Assembly: GCF_028994775.1 (NCBI RefSeq)
Contig: NZ_JAJQMN010000001.1
Coordinates: forward strand, 124,001 to 188,000
Reading direction: 5' to 3'
DNA: 64,000 nt
From: Promicromonospora iranensis
Lineage (GTDB): Bacteria; Actinomycetota; Actinomycetes; Actinomycetales; Cellulomonadaceae
Position numbers and translations under genes: made by a program. The notes beneath the pieces were generated by a model, which searched no databases, was not told the DNA's origin, and was given only the letters and a program-made list of their open reading frames with translations. Positions 1 through 8,657 of this stretch are shown piece by piece. How positions within the stretch are numbered: the first letter of the stretch is position 1; each line of letters begins with the position of its first letter.

Positions 1-1
1 C

Positions 2-376
2 ACCAACCTCGGCAGGCCGGTGCGCACCGCCGACGGGACCCACTTCCGGCACGCCCCGACGATCAGCTGGTACGACGACGGCACCGACGACGGGCGGCTG
101 CTCGGCGTCGGGCAGATGCTGTACGGGGCCGACGGGACCGTGCTGCCGGGCAACGGGTCGACGATCATGACGAACGACGCGGCGCCGGAGTCCCCCTGGC
201 GGACGGCGGCGGCGCCGGTCCGGGTCTTCGAGCCGTGGAACAACTACTGCCCCAACTACAGCTCGTCCCTGCTGCCGATGCCCGAACGGGACGAGCTCCT
301 GGAGCTCGCGACGGGGTACGACGCGGAGGGCGGCACCTGCACCACCTACTTCGCGGTCGCCGGCCTGCCTGACTGA
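2..376 (+). CDS. C-terminal part of a secreted BNR/sialidase-like beta-propeller protein (5' end outside window)
   Basis: The reading frame is already open at base 2 and ends at TGA 374-376, leaving about 124 codons. Visible motifs are RHAPTISWYDDG, GVGQMLYGADGTVLPGNG and NNYCPNYSSSLLP. Asp/Gly-rich beta-strand blades and a Cys pair are typical of extracellular sialidase/BNR-repeat propellers in actinomycetes. The catalytic part, if any, lies upstream, so the substrate cannot be named. It converges with the DUF1361 gene 22 bp away. The fold assignment is by pattern only and moderately sure. Confidence 0.55.
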   Translation, partial: TNLGRPVRTADGTHFRHAPTISWYDDGTDDGRLLGVGQMLYGADGTVLPGNGSTIMTNDAAPESPWRTAAAPVRVFEPWNNYCPNYSSSLLPMPERDELLELATGYDAEGGTCTTYFAVAGLPD

Positions 377-398
377 CCCGCGTGTGGCCGCCGTCGGC

Positions 399-1118
399 TC
401 ATCGGCTGCCGGCGGCCACCAGCAGCAGCACGGGCGCGACCACGAGCAGGTACATCAGCCCGAAGAACAGCGTGTGCACGACGACGAAGCCGGCCAGCGT
501 CCGCAGGTGCGCCGGCACCCGCAGGTGCTCGGCGAGCTTGCGCAGGAACGATCCCGGGTGCAGCAGGTCCCAGGAGTTGAACCGGACGTAGCGGCCCAGG
601 TAGATGCCGACGCTCACCAGCAGCAGGGTGACCGCCACCAGCACCCAGGAGTCGGGCTGGCGATACGGGTCGTCGTCGTTGGGCCGGACCAGCAGTACGT
701 AGGCGAACTGCACCAGCAGCACGTTCATCAGCATGTTCAGCACGCCGGACAGCGCCAGCGACAGCACCATCACGATGTCGTACCAGAGGGGCGCAGGGTC
801 GTCCGTGGGCCGCCGGTGGGAGAAGTTCAGCTCGGTCACGAGGTAGGCCGAGTTCGGCAGCAGCAGCACCCAGACCACGAGCACGAGCGCCATCACCGCG
901 AGCAGCAGCGCCTGGCTCGGCATGAAGCTCACCACCGCCACGGCCACGGCCACCCCGATCCCCAGCACCACCGCCGGGGCGATCGACAGCCCGATGTTGA
1001 GCACCATCGGCCAGTAGACCGGCAGCCGGAACAGCGGCGCGCGCAGCAGCACCAGCGCGAGGGCGAAGACGTTCAGCAGGACGATGCCGACGGGCAGCAG
1101 CAGGATCGCATTCATCAC
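399..1118 (-). CDS. DUF1361 integral membrane protein
   Basis: A 239-residue, very hydrophobic protein with about seven predicted membrane spans from residue 3 on. The family signature is visible as LLPNSAYLVTEL around residues 87-98, followed by a PLWYD segment, and GRYVRFNSWDLL near residues 184-195. DUF1361 proteins have no established function. The gene follows abgT by 65 bp on the same strand, so it may be the last gene of the regulator/amidohydrolase/esterase/AbgT cluster. That operon link is inference. Confidence 0.8.
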   Translation of the reverse strand: MMNAILLLPVGIVLLNVFALALVLLRAPLFRLPVYWPMVLNIGLSIAPAVVLGIGVAVAVAVVSFMPSQALLLAVMALVLVVWVLLLPNSAYLVTELNFSHRRPTDDPAPLWYDIVMVLSLALSGVLNMLMNVLLVQFAYVLLVRPNDDDPYRQPDSWVLVAVTLLLVSVGIYLGRYVRFNSWDLLHPGSFLRKLAEHLRVPAHLRTLAGFVVVHTLFFGLMYLLVVAPVLLLVAAGSR

Positions 1119-1183
1119 CGCTCATCCTCGCCTTGACCCCGCCGCCACGCGCGACGGCGGGGTCACCACTCAGTGCGGGGTGG

Positions 1184-2773
1184 TCACCGCACCGGTGCAC
1201 CCGGCCCGAGCGGGATGCCGAGCGCCCACCAGGCGAAGAACAGGCAGGTCCAGGCCAGCGTCATGCACACGGCCAGCGGCAGCGTGTAGGACGCGAGGGT
1301 GCCGATACCCGCGCTCTTGCGGTACCGCTGGAGAAAACCGAGCGCCATGATGAAGTACGGGCTCATGGGCGTGATCGCCGTCGACCCGGAGTCGGCGATG
1401 CGGAACAGCGCCTGCGTGGTCTCCGCCGGCACGTCCAGCAGCATCAGCATGGGCACGACGATCGGTGCCGCGAGCGCCCACATCGCCGAGCCGCTCGTCA
1501 CCAGGACGTTGACCAGCGACAGCAGCGCGAGGATGGCCAGGAACACCGCCCAGATCGGCACGCCGGTGGACTCCAGGGCCTCGGCGGAGTTCACGGCGAT
1601 GACGTCACCGATGTGCGTCCAGTCGAAGTACGCGAGGAACTGCGCGATGGCGAAGAACAGCACGAGCACCGGCGCCATCTGGCGTACGCCCTCGGCCATC
1701 AGCCTCGGCACGTCGGCCGCCGTGGTGATCGCCCCGGACCGCCAGCCGTACACGATGCCGACGAGCGCGAACAGGACCGCCACGATCGCGGCTATCCCGT
1801 CCAGGAACGGCGACTCGGTGAGGCTCCCGCCCTCGCCGCGCAGCGGGGACGACGGCGGCAGCACCACCGCGACGACCGCCAGCATGGCGACGAGGCCGCT
1901 GATCATCGCGGCGCGCAGCGCGGACCGGTCGCGCGGTGAGAGCTCGAGGCCCTCGACGTCGTCGAGATCCGCGTCGGGGTCGGCGTCGAGGTCGGGCCGC
2001 TTGGCCAGCACGAGGTTGGTGACGAGCGTGATCACTATCGCCAGGAGCAGCGAGGACCCGATGTTGAAGTACCAGTTGCTCACCGGCGAGACGTACGCGG
2101 TGGGGTCGATCATGCGAGCGGCCTCGGTGGTGATGCCCGCGAAGATGGCGTCGTTCGGCGTCGGCACGGGGCTCGCGTCGTACCCGGACGCGATGGACGT
2201 GTACGCCACGACGACACCGAGGATCGGCGACTTGCCCACCGCCCGGAAGGCGAGGCCGCCCAGCGGCACCAGGATGATGTAGGCGGCGGCGCTCGCGACG
2301 TGCGACACGGTGCCGGCGAACGCGACGGCGAACACCACCCACGACACGGGCACGCGGGACACGGAGACCTTCATGGCCGCGGCCAGGAAGCCGGTGCGCT
2401 CCGCGATCGCCACACCCATGATGACGGCCACGATGGTGCCCATCGGGCCGAACGTGGCGAAGTTGTCGATCGCCGTCGAGACGGCCATGGCGAGGCCCTC
2501 GCCGCTGAGCAGGTTCTGGACCACCACCTCCTCGCCGTCGGCCGGCGAGACCACGGAGACGCCGGCGGCCGCGAGCCCGGCGCTGGTCACGCCGAGGATC
2601 GCCGCGAGGATCCAGAACAGCCAGAACGGGTGCGGCAGGGCGTTACCGAGGCGCTCGACGACGGCGAGCGCCCGCAGGACCCGGGGCAGCCGGTCGGGCT
2701 CGGACCCGGGCGTGCCGGGCGTGCCAGGTGTGCCAGGTGTGCCGGCCGTGCCGGCCGTGGGCGTGGTCGTCAT
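1184..2773 (-). CDS. abgT: AbgT-family transporter (p-aminobenzoyl-glutamate type)
   Basis: A 529-residue inner-membrane transporter. Family features include NALPHPFWLFWILA near residue 44, the SHVASAAAYIILVPLGGLAF segment and the conserved SPVPTPNDAIFAG motif. AbgT members import p-aminobenzoyl-glutamate or export sulfonamides, and the substrate here is unknown. The N-terminal 25 residues are a GTP/GTPG repeat encoded by a degenerate 9-bp repeat. The start codon ATG 2771-2773 overlaps the stop of the upstream esterase (ATGA), which implies translational coupling. A neighbouring amidohydrolase suggests uptake and hydrolysis of an amide or dipeptide-like compound (inference). Confidence 0.88.
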   Translation of the reverse strand: MTTTPTAGTAGTPGTPGTPGTPGSEPDRLPRVLRALAVVERLGNALPHPFWLFWILAAILGVTSAGLAAAGVSVVSPADGEEVVVQNLLSGEGLAMAVSTAIDNFATFGPMGTIVAVIMGVAIAERTGFLAAAMKVSVSRVPVSWVVFAVAFAGTVSHVASAAAYIILVPLGGLAFRAVGKSPILGVVVAYTSIASGYDASPVPTPNDAIFAGITTEAARMIDPTAYVSPVSNWYFNIGSSLLLAIVITLVTNLVLAKRPDLDADPDADLDDVEGLELSPRDRSALRAAMISGLVAMLAVVAVVLPPSSPLRGEGGSLTESPFLDGIAAIVAVLFALVGIVYGWRSGAITTAADVPRLMAEGVRQMAPVLVLFFAIAQFLAYFDWTHIGDVIAVNSAEALESTGVPIWAVFLAILALLSLVNVLVTSGSAMWALAAPIVVPMLMLLDVPAETTQALFRIADSGSTAITPMSPYFIMALGFLQRYRKSAGIGTLASYTLPLAVCMTLAWTCLFFAWWALGIPLGPGAPVR

Positions 2774-3891
2774 GACGTCGCTCCCTGCTGCGCGGGCTCG
2801 GTGACGCGCTCGGTCGCGCGCTCGGTGAGGAACCGGACCGGCAGCCGCTCGTCACGCAGGAAGTCCCACATCACCTCGTGGGCCTCGATGCTGTGCGTGG
2901 CGTACCCGCCACCGGAGTAGCTGTCCTCGCCCGGCCAGGTGTGGCCACCGCCGAGCACCGCCACGTGCGTGACCTCGGCGCCGGCGGAGCAGCCGGTCCA
3001 GCGGTAGGTCGTGACGTCGGCGGCGGTGGCCTCGGCGTCGGGCACGGGAGTGCAGCCGTTGCGCTGAGCCCAGGCGCCTGCCCAGTCCTGGATGGCCGGG
3101 AGGCCGCGGTCGGTGTCGCCGTCGTACGGGATGGTGGCGTCCGCGGTGCCGTGGAGCTCGATCACGGGGACCGGGCGGCGCGGTGCGCAGTCCGGGTGGC
3201 CGGTGCCGTAGAACGCGGCGGCGACCGGGGCGATCGCGGCGATCCGGTCGGACAGCTCGCAGGCCAGGATGCCCGTGAAGCCCGCGCCGTTGGACTTGCC
3301 GGTGGCGTACACGCGTCGCGTGTCGACGCACAGGTCGGCCTCCAGCGTGTCCAGGAGGTCGTTCGTGTAGGCGATGTCGTCGACCCCGGGCGCGGAGTAG
3401 GGCGCACCCTCCCAGGCCTGCCGGTCGCCGTCGCCGGTGCCGATCACGCCGTTGCCGTACGCCACGATCGCGGGCAGGGCGTCGAGGCCGGAGAACGCCT
3501 CGGTGCCCGCTCCGGTGTTGCCGCGGCCGTGGAAGACGAGCACGACCGGCCAGGCACGGTCGCTGCGGTACCCGTCGGGCAGGTGCAGCTGGACGCTGCG
3601 CTCCCGCCCGTCGCTGGTGAGCGTGCGCAGAACGCTGCTGCCGGGCTCCTGACCCGGGTCGCTGCCGCAGCCCGCGGAGCGAGCGGGTCCGGCGGCGTGG
3701 AGCGCGCTGCCCGACGGTGAGGCCACGGCGTCGGGCAGCGCGGGTGCGGACCAGGCGGTGCTGGCGCCGAGCGGGCCGACCAGCCCGGAGGCCGCGAGCG
3801 CCAGCGTGACGAGGAGCGCCGCGCGACGGCGGGGCCGTCTCCGGGCGGCTCCCGCGCCGGCAGGGGCGGATGGTGCTGTCGTCGTTGACAT
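2770..3891 (-). CDS. Secreted alpha/beta-hydrolase of the PHB-depolymerase/LpqC esterase family
   Basis: About 373 residues starting at ATG 3889-3891, chosen because AAAGGA lies just upstream and a signal peptide follows (RRRPRR, then a hydrophobic stretch ending ASTAWSAPA). The catalytic serine is in GKSNGAG near residue 198. The acid lies in LHGTADATIPYDGD and the histidine in GGGHTWPGE. The family hydrolyses polyhydroxybutyrate, feruloyl or other esters outside the cell, and specificity is not readable here. The gene is translationally coupled to abgT (4-bp overlap) and lies about 100 bp after the creatininase gene. Confidence 0.83.
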   Translation of the reverse strand: MSTTTAPSAPAGAGAARRRPRRRAALLVTLALAASGLVGPLGASTAWSAPALPDAVASPSGSALHAAGPARSAGCGSDPGQEPGSSVLRTLTSDGRERSVQLHLPDGYRSDRAWPVVLVFHGRGNTGAGTEAFSGLDALPAIVAYGNGVIGTGDGDRQAWEGAPYSAPGVDDIAYTNDLLDTLEADLCVDTRRVYATGKSNGAGFTGILACELSDRIAAIAPVAAAFYGTGHPDCAPRRPVPVIELHGTADATIPYDGDTDRGLPAIQDWAGAWAQRNGCTPVPDAEATAADVTTYRWTGCSAGAEVTHVAVLGGGHTWPGEDSYSGGGYATHSIEAHEVMWDFLRDERLPVRFLTERATERVTEPAQQGATS

Positions 3892-3994
3892 GCGAGTCCT
3901 TTCTCGGTGCCTGCCCGGTTCCGGGCATGACGGGGTAGGCACCTGGCGGGCCAGGTGCGTCGAAGGTGTTCGTGGAGGGCTGGTGGGTGGCGGC

Positions 3995-4762
3995 CTATCC
4001 GGCCGGCCACTCCTCGAGGAACGTCGTGATGCGGCTGACGACGGCCTTCACGATCGCGGCGCCGTCGTCCGCGGTGGCCCGCCGGGGGTCGCCGAGCACC
4101 CCGTTGGCGCTGAGCCGGTCGTAGGGCAGGGTGAGCGCCGGGTGCGTGTACCGGCGGGCGGTCCGGGAGACGTCGTCGAGCTGGTCCGGGGTGGTGGTGC
4201 CCGGCTCGAGACGGTCGGTGTGCACCAGGTGCGGTGCGATGTGCAGCATCTGCGCCGTCTCGGCCTCGCCCGAGTGCCCGTGGACCGCGCTCGGGTCCAT
4301 CGCGGCCACGGCGTCGCCGGCCAGCGGGGTCAGCGGCGTCCAGGCGAGCCGGACCTCGGGGTGCGAGACCAGCAGGTCCTGCGCCACGGTGCTCAGCGTC
4401 GCGTTGTTGCCGCCGTGCCCGGTCACCACCAGGAACCGGGTCCAGCCGTGCCGGTGCAGGCTCGTCACGTACTCCCGCACGACGGCGGCGAACGTGCCCG
4501 TCGTGAGGGTCACCGTGCCGGCGAACGCCATGTGGTGCGGCGACACCCCGACCGGGAGGGACGGCCCGACGACCACCTTGTCACCCAGGCCTGCGGCGAC
4601 CTGCGCCACCACCGCCTCGGCGCGGAACAGGTCCGTCCCGAGCACCATGCCGGGACCGTGCTGCTCCAGCGCGCCGGCCGGGATCAGCACCACGGTGCCC
4701 CGGGCGGCGGCGTCGGCGGCCTCCGACGTCGTCATCTCCGCGAGGTGGACCGGCACGTTCAT
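3995..4762 (-). CDS. Creatininase-family amidohydrolase
   Basis: A 255-residue cytoplasmic metal-dependent hydrolase. Family motifs are GALEQHGPGM, GTD and VVTGHGGNNATL, the last being the metal-binding GHGGN block, with HGHSGEAETAQML further on. Members hydrolyse cyclic or linear amides such as creatinine or formamides, and some (MftE) act as peptidases. There is no mycofactocin context here, so an amide catabolic role is more likely. It overlaps the GntR regulator by 4 bp (ATGA), so the two are co-translated and the regulator probably controls it. Confidence 0.85.
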   Translation of the reverse strand: MNVPVHLAEMTTSEAADAAARGTVVLIPAGALEQHGPGMVLGTDLFRAEAVVAQVAAGLGDKVVVGPSLPVGVSPHHMAFAGTVTLTTGTFAAVVREYVTSLHRHGWTRFLVVTGHGGNNATLSTVAQDLLVSHPEVRLAWTPLTPLAGDAVAAMDPSAVHGHSGEAETAQMLHIAPHLVHTDRLEPGTTTPDQLDDVSRTARRYTHPALTLPYDRLSANGVLGDPRRATADDGAAIVKAVVSRITTFLEEWPAG

Positions 4763-5448
4763 GACGCCTCCCCGCCGAAGTCCGCGGCCTCCAGCGAGGC
4801 CCGGATGGTGGTCAGGTGCTCGCGGGTGAGCCGCTCGGCCGCCGGGCCGTCGCCGTCCCGCACCGCCGCGAGGATCTCCAGGTGCTCGGCATGGTCCCGG
4901 TTGCGGTCGTCGTAACGGAACCGGATCTCCGTCTGCTCCGACGCCCGCACGTGCAGCAGCGCCTCCACCGTCTCGCGCAGCAGGCCGTTGCCCGACGCCG
5001 CCGCCAGCTCCACGTGGAAGTTGAGCGCCGGGCGGAACCCGTGCACCGGCGGCTGCAGCGCCGTCGCCGTCGCGGCCTCCAGCCGCTGCAGGCCCGCCGC
5101 GTCCCGGGCGCTCGCCGCCAGCGCGGCGATGCCGGGCTCGATGACGAGGCGGGCCTGGACGAGCTCGATCACCGAGGCACGGGTGATGTGCGGCCGGTGC
5201 GGGTTGGCCAGCACCGTCCGTTCGAGGCCGGGGCCGATGTACGTGCCGGAGCCGTGCCGCAGCTCGACCACACCCGTCGCCTCGAGCCGCCGCAGCGCCT
5301 CGCGGACGGTGGGCGTGGTGACGGCGAAGCGCTTGGCCAGGTCGCGGGAGGACTCGAGCACGTCGCCCGGTCCGAGGCTCTCCGAGCGGATCAGCTGGAC
5401 GATGTCGTCGGCCAGCTGCTCCGAGAACGAGGCTCTACCTTGAGTCAT
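4759..5448 (-). CDS. GntR-family transcriptional regulator, FadR/FCD type
   Basis: A 229-residue regulator. The winged helix occupies residues about 8-75 (VLESSRDLAKRFAVTTPTVREALRRLEATGVVEL, given in part here as TPTVREALRRLE). The C-terminal FCD ligand domain shows the LNFHVELAAASGN motif and a late HAEHLEIL histidine pair that usually binds a metal. It heads the cluster creatininase, esterase, abgT and is coupled to creatininase by ATGA. A palindrome covers its own start codon, suggesting autorepression relieved by a carboxylate-type ligand (inference). Confidence 0.9.
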   Translation of the reverse strand: MTQGRASFSEQLADDIVQLIRSESLGPGDVLESSRDLAKRFAVTTPTVREALRRLEATGVVELRHGSGTYIGPGLERTVLANPHRPHITRASVIELVQARLVIEPGIAALAASARDAAGLQRLEAATATALQPPVHGFRPALNFHVELAAASGNGLLRETVEALLHVRASEQTEIRFRYDDRNRDHAEHLEILAAVRDGDGPAAERLTREHLTTIRASLEAADFGGEAS

Positions 5449-5476
5449 GGCAAGTGACTAAATCACTTGATGACTC
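5442..5476 (-). promoter_or_regulatory. Nested palindrome over the gntR start, likely autoregulatory operator
   Basis: The inner arms CAAGTGA and TCACTTG (5451-5457 and 5463-5469) are separated by CTAAA. The outer arms GAGTCAT and ATGACTC (5442-5448 and 5470-5476) are also perfect. The outer left arm contains the start codon of the GntR gene. Size and AT-richer centre fit a FadR-subfamily site, so it is the best candidate operator for this cluster. Confidence 0.65.
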
Positions 5477-5567
5477 GTCGGTCAACCCCCACAAGGGGCG
5501 GCAAGGGGTTCCTCCCGGATCTTTTTCCGGACTCGGCCACGCACCGCGTGCGCCCTAGGCTGGCCCC

Positions 5568-5999
5568 GTGACCTCCAGCACGATGCTCCGCCCCGGAGCG
5601 AGGCAGGCGATGTCCCCGCGCGAGCAGGACAACCGCCGGCTGCTGCGGGCCCGGGACGCCATCGACCGCGACTACGGCCGACCGCTCGACGTGCCGACGC
5701 TGGCCCGCATCGCGCACGTCTCACCGGCGCACTTCAGCCGCACGTTCCGGGCCGCGTTCGGTGAGACGCCGCACCGCTACCTGCAACGGCGCCGGATCGA
5801 GCGCGCGATGGCCATGCTGCGCGACACCGCGACGCCGGTCACCGAGATCGCGCTCGCGGTCGGGTCCAACAGCCTCGGGACGTTCAGCCGCACCTTCCGC
5901 GACGTGGTCGGTGTCTCGCCGAGCGAGTACCGGCGCCGGACGCGGCCGGTCGTGGCCCCGGTCTGCTTCACGAAGAGCTGGCTGCGGCCCGCGGACTGA
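5568..5999 (+). CDS. AraC-family regulator consisting of the DNA-binding domain only
   Basis: A 143-residue protein, nearly all AraC/XylS double helix-turn-helix. The first HTH is at LARIAHVSPAHFSRTFRAAFG, the second ends in FSRTFRDVVGVSPSEYRR. There is no ligand-binding N-terminal domain. The GTG start is supported by TAGGCT at 5556-5561, exactly 6 nt upstream, indicating a leaderless transcript. The next gene downstream is a VOC-fold protein, a pairing often seen in actinobacteria, so it may regulate that gene (inference). Confidence 0.87.
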   Translation: MTSSTMLRPGARQAMSPREQDNRRLLRARDAIDRDYGRPLDVPTLARIAHVSPAHFSRTFRAAFGETPHRYLQRRRIERAMAMLRDTATPVTEIALAVGSNSLGTFSRTFRDVVGVSPSEYRRRTRPVVAPVCFTKSWLRPAD

Positions 6000-6097
6000 A
6001 CCGCGACCGGGACCGGGCAGGCGCGAGGCCGGGCTGGGCCCAGGCCGAGCAGATTCGGAGAAGCGCGCCGCACGAGGCCGCCCGTAGCGTGGCCGGC

Positions 6098-6568
6098 ATG
6101 TTCAACAACATCTCCATCACCGCCGTGCACGTCATCGACCAGGACGAGGCCCTCGACTTCTACGTCGGCAAGCTCGGGTTCACCGTCAGCAACGACGTCG
6201 ACATGGGTTTCATGCGCTGGCTGACCGTCTCCCTGCCGAACGACCCCGACCGCCACCTGCTCCTCGAGGTGCCGGGACCGCCCTCGCTGAGCGAGGAGGT
6301 CGCCGCTCAGGTCAGAGACCTGCTGACCAAGGGAGCGCTCGGCGTCGCGTGCATCCTGACGACCGACGACTGCCGCCGCACCTACGCCGAGCTCCGCGCG
6401 AAAGGCGTCGAGTTCACCGAGGAGCCGGTCGAGCAGCCGTACGGGATCGACTGCGCCCTGCGCGACCCGTTCGGCAACCACATCCGGATCACCCAGCCGG
6501 CCACCGGCCCGGTGGAGGTGACCGACGAGGACATCGCCCGCTGGAGCGGCGCCAACCAGGACGGTTGA
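6098..6568 (+). CDS. VOC-family (glyoxalase/bleomycin-resistance fold) protein
   Basis: About 156 residues with two beta-alpha-beta-beta-beta modules. The motifs ITAVHVIDQDEALDFYVGKLGF and CALRDPFGNHIRI mark the two halves (each quoted in fragments of the family pattern). The metal ligands would include His near residue 9 and Glu near residue 55. The ATG at 6098 was chosen because TAGCGT (6085-6090) sits 7 nt upstream and overlaps the alternative GTG at 6089. It may degrade or bind a small electrophile or antibiotic, and the substrate is unknown. Confidence 0.85.
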   Translation: MFNNISITAVHVIDQDEALDFYVGKLGFTVSNDVDMGFMRWLTVSLPNDPDRHLLLEVPGPPSLSEEVAAQVRDLLTKGALGVACILTTDDCRRTYAELRAKGVEFTEEPVEQPYGIDCALRDPFGNHIRITQPATGPVEVTDEDIARWSGANQDG

Positions 6569-6591
6569 GTCCTGGGCCAGGCTCGGACCGA

Positions 6592-6703
6592 GCCTCGCCT
6601 ACCGGGCCTCGCCTACCGAGCCTCGCCTACCGAGCCTCGCCTACCGAGCCTCGCCTACCGAGCCTCGCCTACCGAGCCTTGCAGGCCGAACCTCGCAGGC
6701 CGA
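6592..6703. repeat. 14-bp tandem repeat array between convergent genes
   Basis: The unit GCCTCGCCTACCGA recurs at 6592, 6606, 6620, 6634, 6648 and 6662, with at most one change. Two diverged units at 6676 and 6690 carry GCAGG in place of GCCTA. The array fills the gap between the stop of the VOC gene and the stop of the LLM gene and ends 3 bp before the latter. Fourteen is not a multiple of three, so a coding role is unlikely. Confidence 0.95.
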
Positions 6704-6705
6704 CC

Positions 6706-7560
6706 TCAGGGCCTCGGCGGCCCTGCCTCGATCCGGCGCAGCACCGTGGCGCGGGAGTAGAGGTCGGGTGACTCGTACAGCCCGCGCTCGTCCCACCAGG
6801 TCGCCCCGGCAGCGGCCAGCGGCCCGACGACATCGGCCGCTGCCTCCGGCGTCGTGCGCCCGCCCGCGACGAGGTCGAAGCTGTCGCCCCCGGCACGGTG
6901 CTCGCCGACGTACGCAGCGACGTCGTGCACCTCCTCCGGCGTCGGCGGGGCGCCGTGCCCGGACGCGAACAGCGGCACGACGCCGTCCCAGCGCGCCGCG
7001 CGGCGGAACGGCCGGCGGTTGGGCCAGAACCCGCCCACCCATACCGGCGGCCGCGGCTGCTGCTCGGTCGCGGGCAGGAGCTCGACGTCCCGCACCCGGT
7101 AGTGCGGCCCGTCGTGGTCGACCCGCTCCCCCGCCCAGTAGCGGGCGAGGAGGCCGAGGCCCTCATCGAGCTTCCCGGCGAGCACCACCGGGTCCGTCTC
7201 GTCGCCGAAGCTGCCGAACTCGTCCTCGACCGGCCCACCAAGGCCCGCGCCGAAGATCACACGGCCACCGCTGAGCACGTCGAGCGTCGCCACCTGCCGG
7301 GCAAGCTGTTCGGGACGCCGCCGGGCGACCGGCGTCACGAGGGTCCCCAGCCGGATCCGCGACGTCGCGAGCGCCGCCGCCGTCAGCAGCATCCACGGGT
7401 CGCCGAACGGCAGGCCGCGGCGCATCTCCTTGCTGTGCACCACGTGGTCCCAGACGAACAGGCCGTCCCAGCCGGCGTCCTCGGCGGCGCGGGCCACCGT
7501 CGCGACGGTGCGGGGGTCAGCGAAGTCACCGAAGTTGGGGACGTTCACGGAGTAGCGCAT
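6706..7560 (-). CDS. LLM-class flavin-dependent oxidoreductase
   Basis: A 284-residue F420- or FMN-dependent luciferase-like TIM barrel. Visible family features are WDGLFVWDHV near residue 33, the DPWMLLTAAALATSRIRLGT block near 75-95, and LDVLSGGRVIFGAGLGG near 120. It is in the length range of F420-dependent reductases from actinobacteria. It follows the GNAT gene with a 1-bp gap, so the two are co-transcribed. The substrate is not predictable. Confidence 0.87.
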   Translation of the reverse strand: MRYSVNVPNFGDFADPRTVATVARAAEDAGWDGLFVWDHVVHSKEMRRGLPFGDPWMLLTAAALATSRIRLGTLVTPVARRRPEQLARQVATLDVLSGGRVIFGAGLGGPVEDEFGSFGDETDPVVLAGKLDEGLGLLARYWAGERVDHDGPHYRVRDVELLPATEQQPRPPVWVGGFWPNRRPFRRAARWDGVVPLFASGHGAPPTPEEVHDVAAYVGEHRAGGDSFDLVAGGRTTPEAAADVVGPLAAAGATWWDERGLYESPDLYSRATVLRRIEAGPPRP

Positions 7561-7561
7561 C

Positions 7562-8185
7562 TCAGACCTCTGTCTCGGTGTCGGCGGCGAGCGTGGCTAC
7601 GGTCCCCGCGTCGGGACCGGCAGCAGGACCGGCACCGGCCCCGGCGTCGGGACCGCGCAGCTCACGCCACATGATCCGCAGCCCGACGTCGCCCAGCTCG
7701 GGGTGCCGGAACGCGCCGGGGGCGATGCCGAGCGTCACGAAGCCGAGGCTCTCGTACAGGTGGACGGCGGCGGCGTTGGTGTCGACGACGGCGTTGAACT
7801 GGATGGCGGCATACCCCTGCCGGCGCGCCCAGTCGATCATGTCCTCGACCAGCGCCCGTCCGGCGCCGCTGCCGCGGACCGTCCGGTCGACCATGATGCT
7901 GCCCGAGGCGACGTGGCTGCCCGGGCCCGGCCGGTTGGGGTACATGTTGGCCGTGCCGACCAGCACACCGTCGCGCACCGCCACCACGACCCGCACGGGC
8001 GCGTCCAGCCACGCCGACCGGGCCTGGGCCTCGGTCATCGTGGGCTCGTACGCGAACGTGTCGGCGGCTCGCACCACCTCCTCGACGATCGGCCAGATCG
8101 CAGGCCAGTCCTCACCGGTGGCCTCCCGCACGGAGGTCAGGGCCCGGGACGTGCGCAGGACTTCCGATTCCGATTCGACGACCAC
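7562..8185 (-). CDS. GNAT-family N-acetyltransferase
   Basis: A 207-residue acetyltransferase with the acetyl-CoA loop visible as VRGSGAGRALVEDMIDWAR and the C-terminal FNAVVDTNAAAVHLYESLGF segment. The last 30 residues are an Ala/Gly/Pro/Asp low-complexity tail encoded by a GC-rich repeat, not part of the fold. The GTG start used here is the furthest in-frame one, and the domain proper begins around residue 18. The gene ends 1 bp before the LLM start. Confidence 0.85.
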   Translation of the reverse strand: MVVESESEVLRTSRALTSVREATGEDWPAIWPIVEEVVRAADTFAYEPTMTEAQARSAWLDAPVRVVVAVRDGVLVGTANMYPNRPGPGSHVASGSIMVDRTVRGSGAGRALVEDMIDWARRQGYAAIQFNAVVDTNAAAVHLYESLGFVTLGIAPGAFRHPELGDVGLRIMWRELRGPDAGAGAGPAAGPDAGTVATLAADTETEV

Positions 8186-8307
8186 GCCCCCACTCTGCCG
8201 TACCCCGCCCCCTCCCCGCCAAAGCGACCCGCGTTCCCGGCGGCCATCCCGGTGGAGGCCGGCGGCGCCCCCTCCCGCGACGCGGCAGCCCGGCGTACGG
8301 TCGGAAC

Positions 8308-8631
8308 ATGTGCCGAAACATCACGACGCTACGCGGGCTCGAACCGCCCGCCACCGACGAAGAGATCACCGCCGCCGCGCTGCAGTTCGTCCGCAAGGTC
8401 ACCGGCGTGACGAAGGTCAGCGACGCCACGCGCGAGCCCGTCGAGCAGGCCACGCAGGAGATCACGGACATCGTGACGCGCCTGCTCGACGCGCTGCCGG
8501 AACGCCGTCAGCCACCGAAGACCGTGCCGCCCCTGCGCCGTGCCGAGGTCCAGGAGCGCATCGCACAGCGCATCAAGGAGCGCGAGGAGCACGAGCGCAT
8601 GCACGAGCAGGGCATCGCGCACTCGCACTGA
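8308..8631 (+). CDS. DUF2277 family protein
   Basis: A 107-residue basic, mainly helical protein beginning MCRNITTLRGLEPPAT, the characteristic DUF2277 N-terminus, with two helices covering 20-70 and a charged C-terminus ending in His-Ser-His. Function is unknown. The ATG start lies 6 nt after TACGGT (8296-8301), so the message is probably leaderless. It stands alone between the divergent GNAT gene and the transsulfuration operon. Confidence 0.88.
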   Translation: MCRNITTLRGLEPPATDEEITAAALQFVRKVTGVTKVSDATREPVEQATQEITDIVTRLLDALPERRQPPKTVPPLRRAEVQERIAQRIKEREEHERMHEQGIAHSH

Positions 8632-8657
8632 GCGGGCCGTAGCCCTACAGTGGCGGT

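Noticed and set aside
6592-6703. CRISPR-like array
   Set aside because: Repeats are 14 bp and directly abutting with no spacers; no cas genes nearby. The same holds for 45985-46074.
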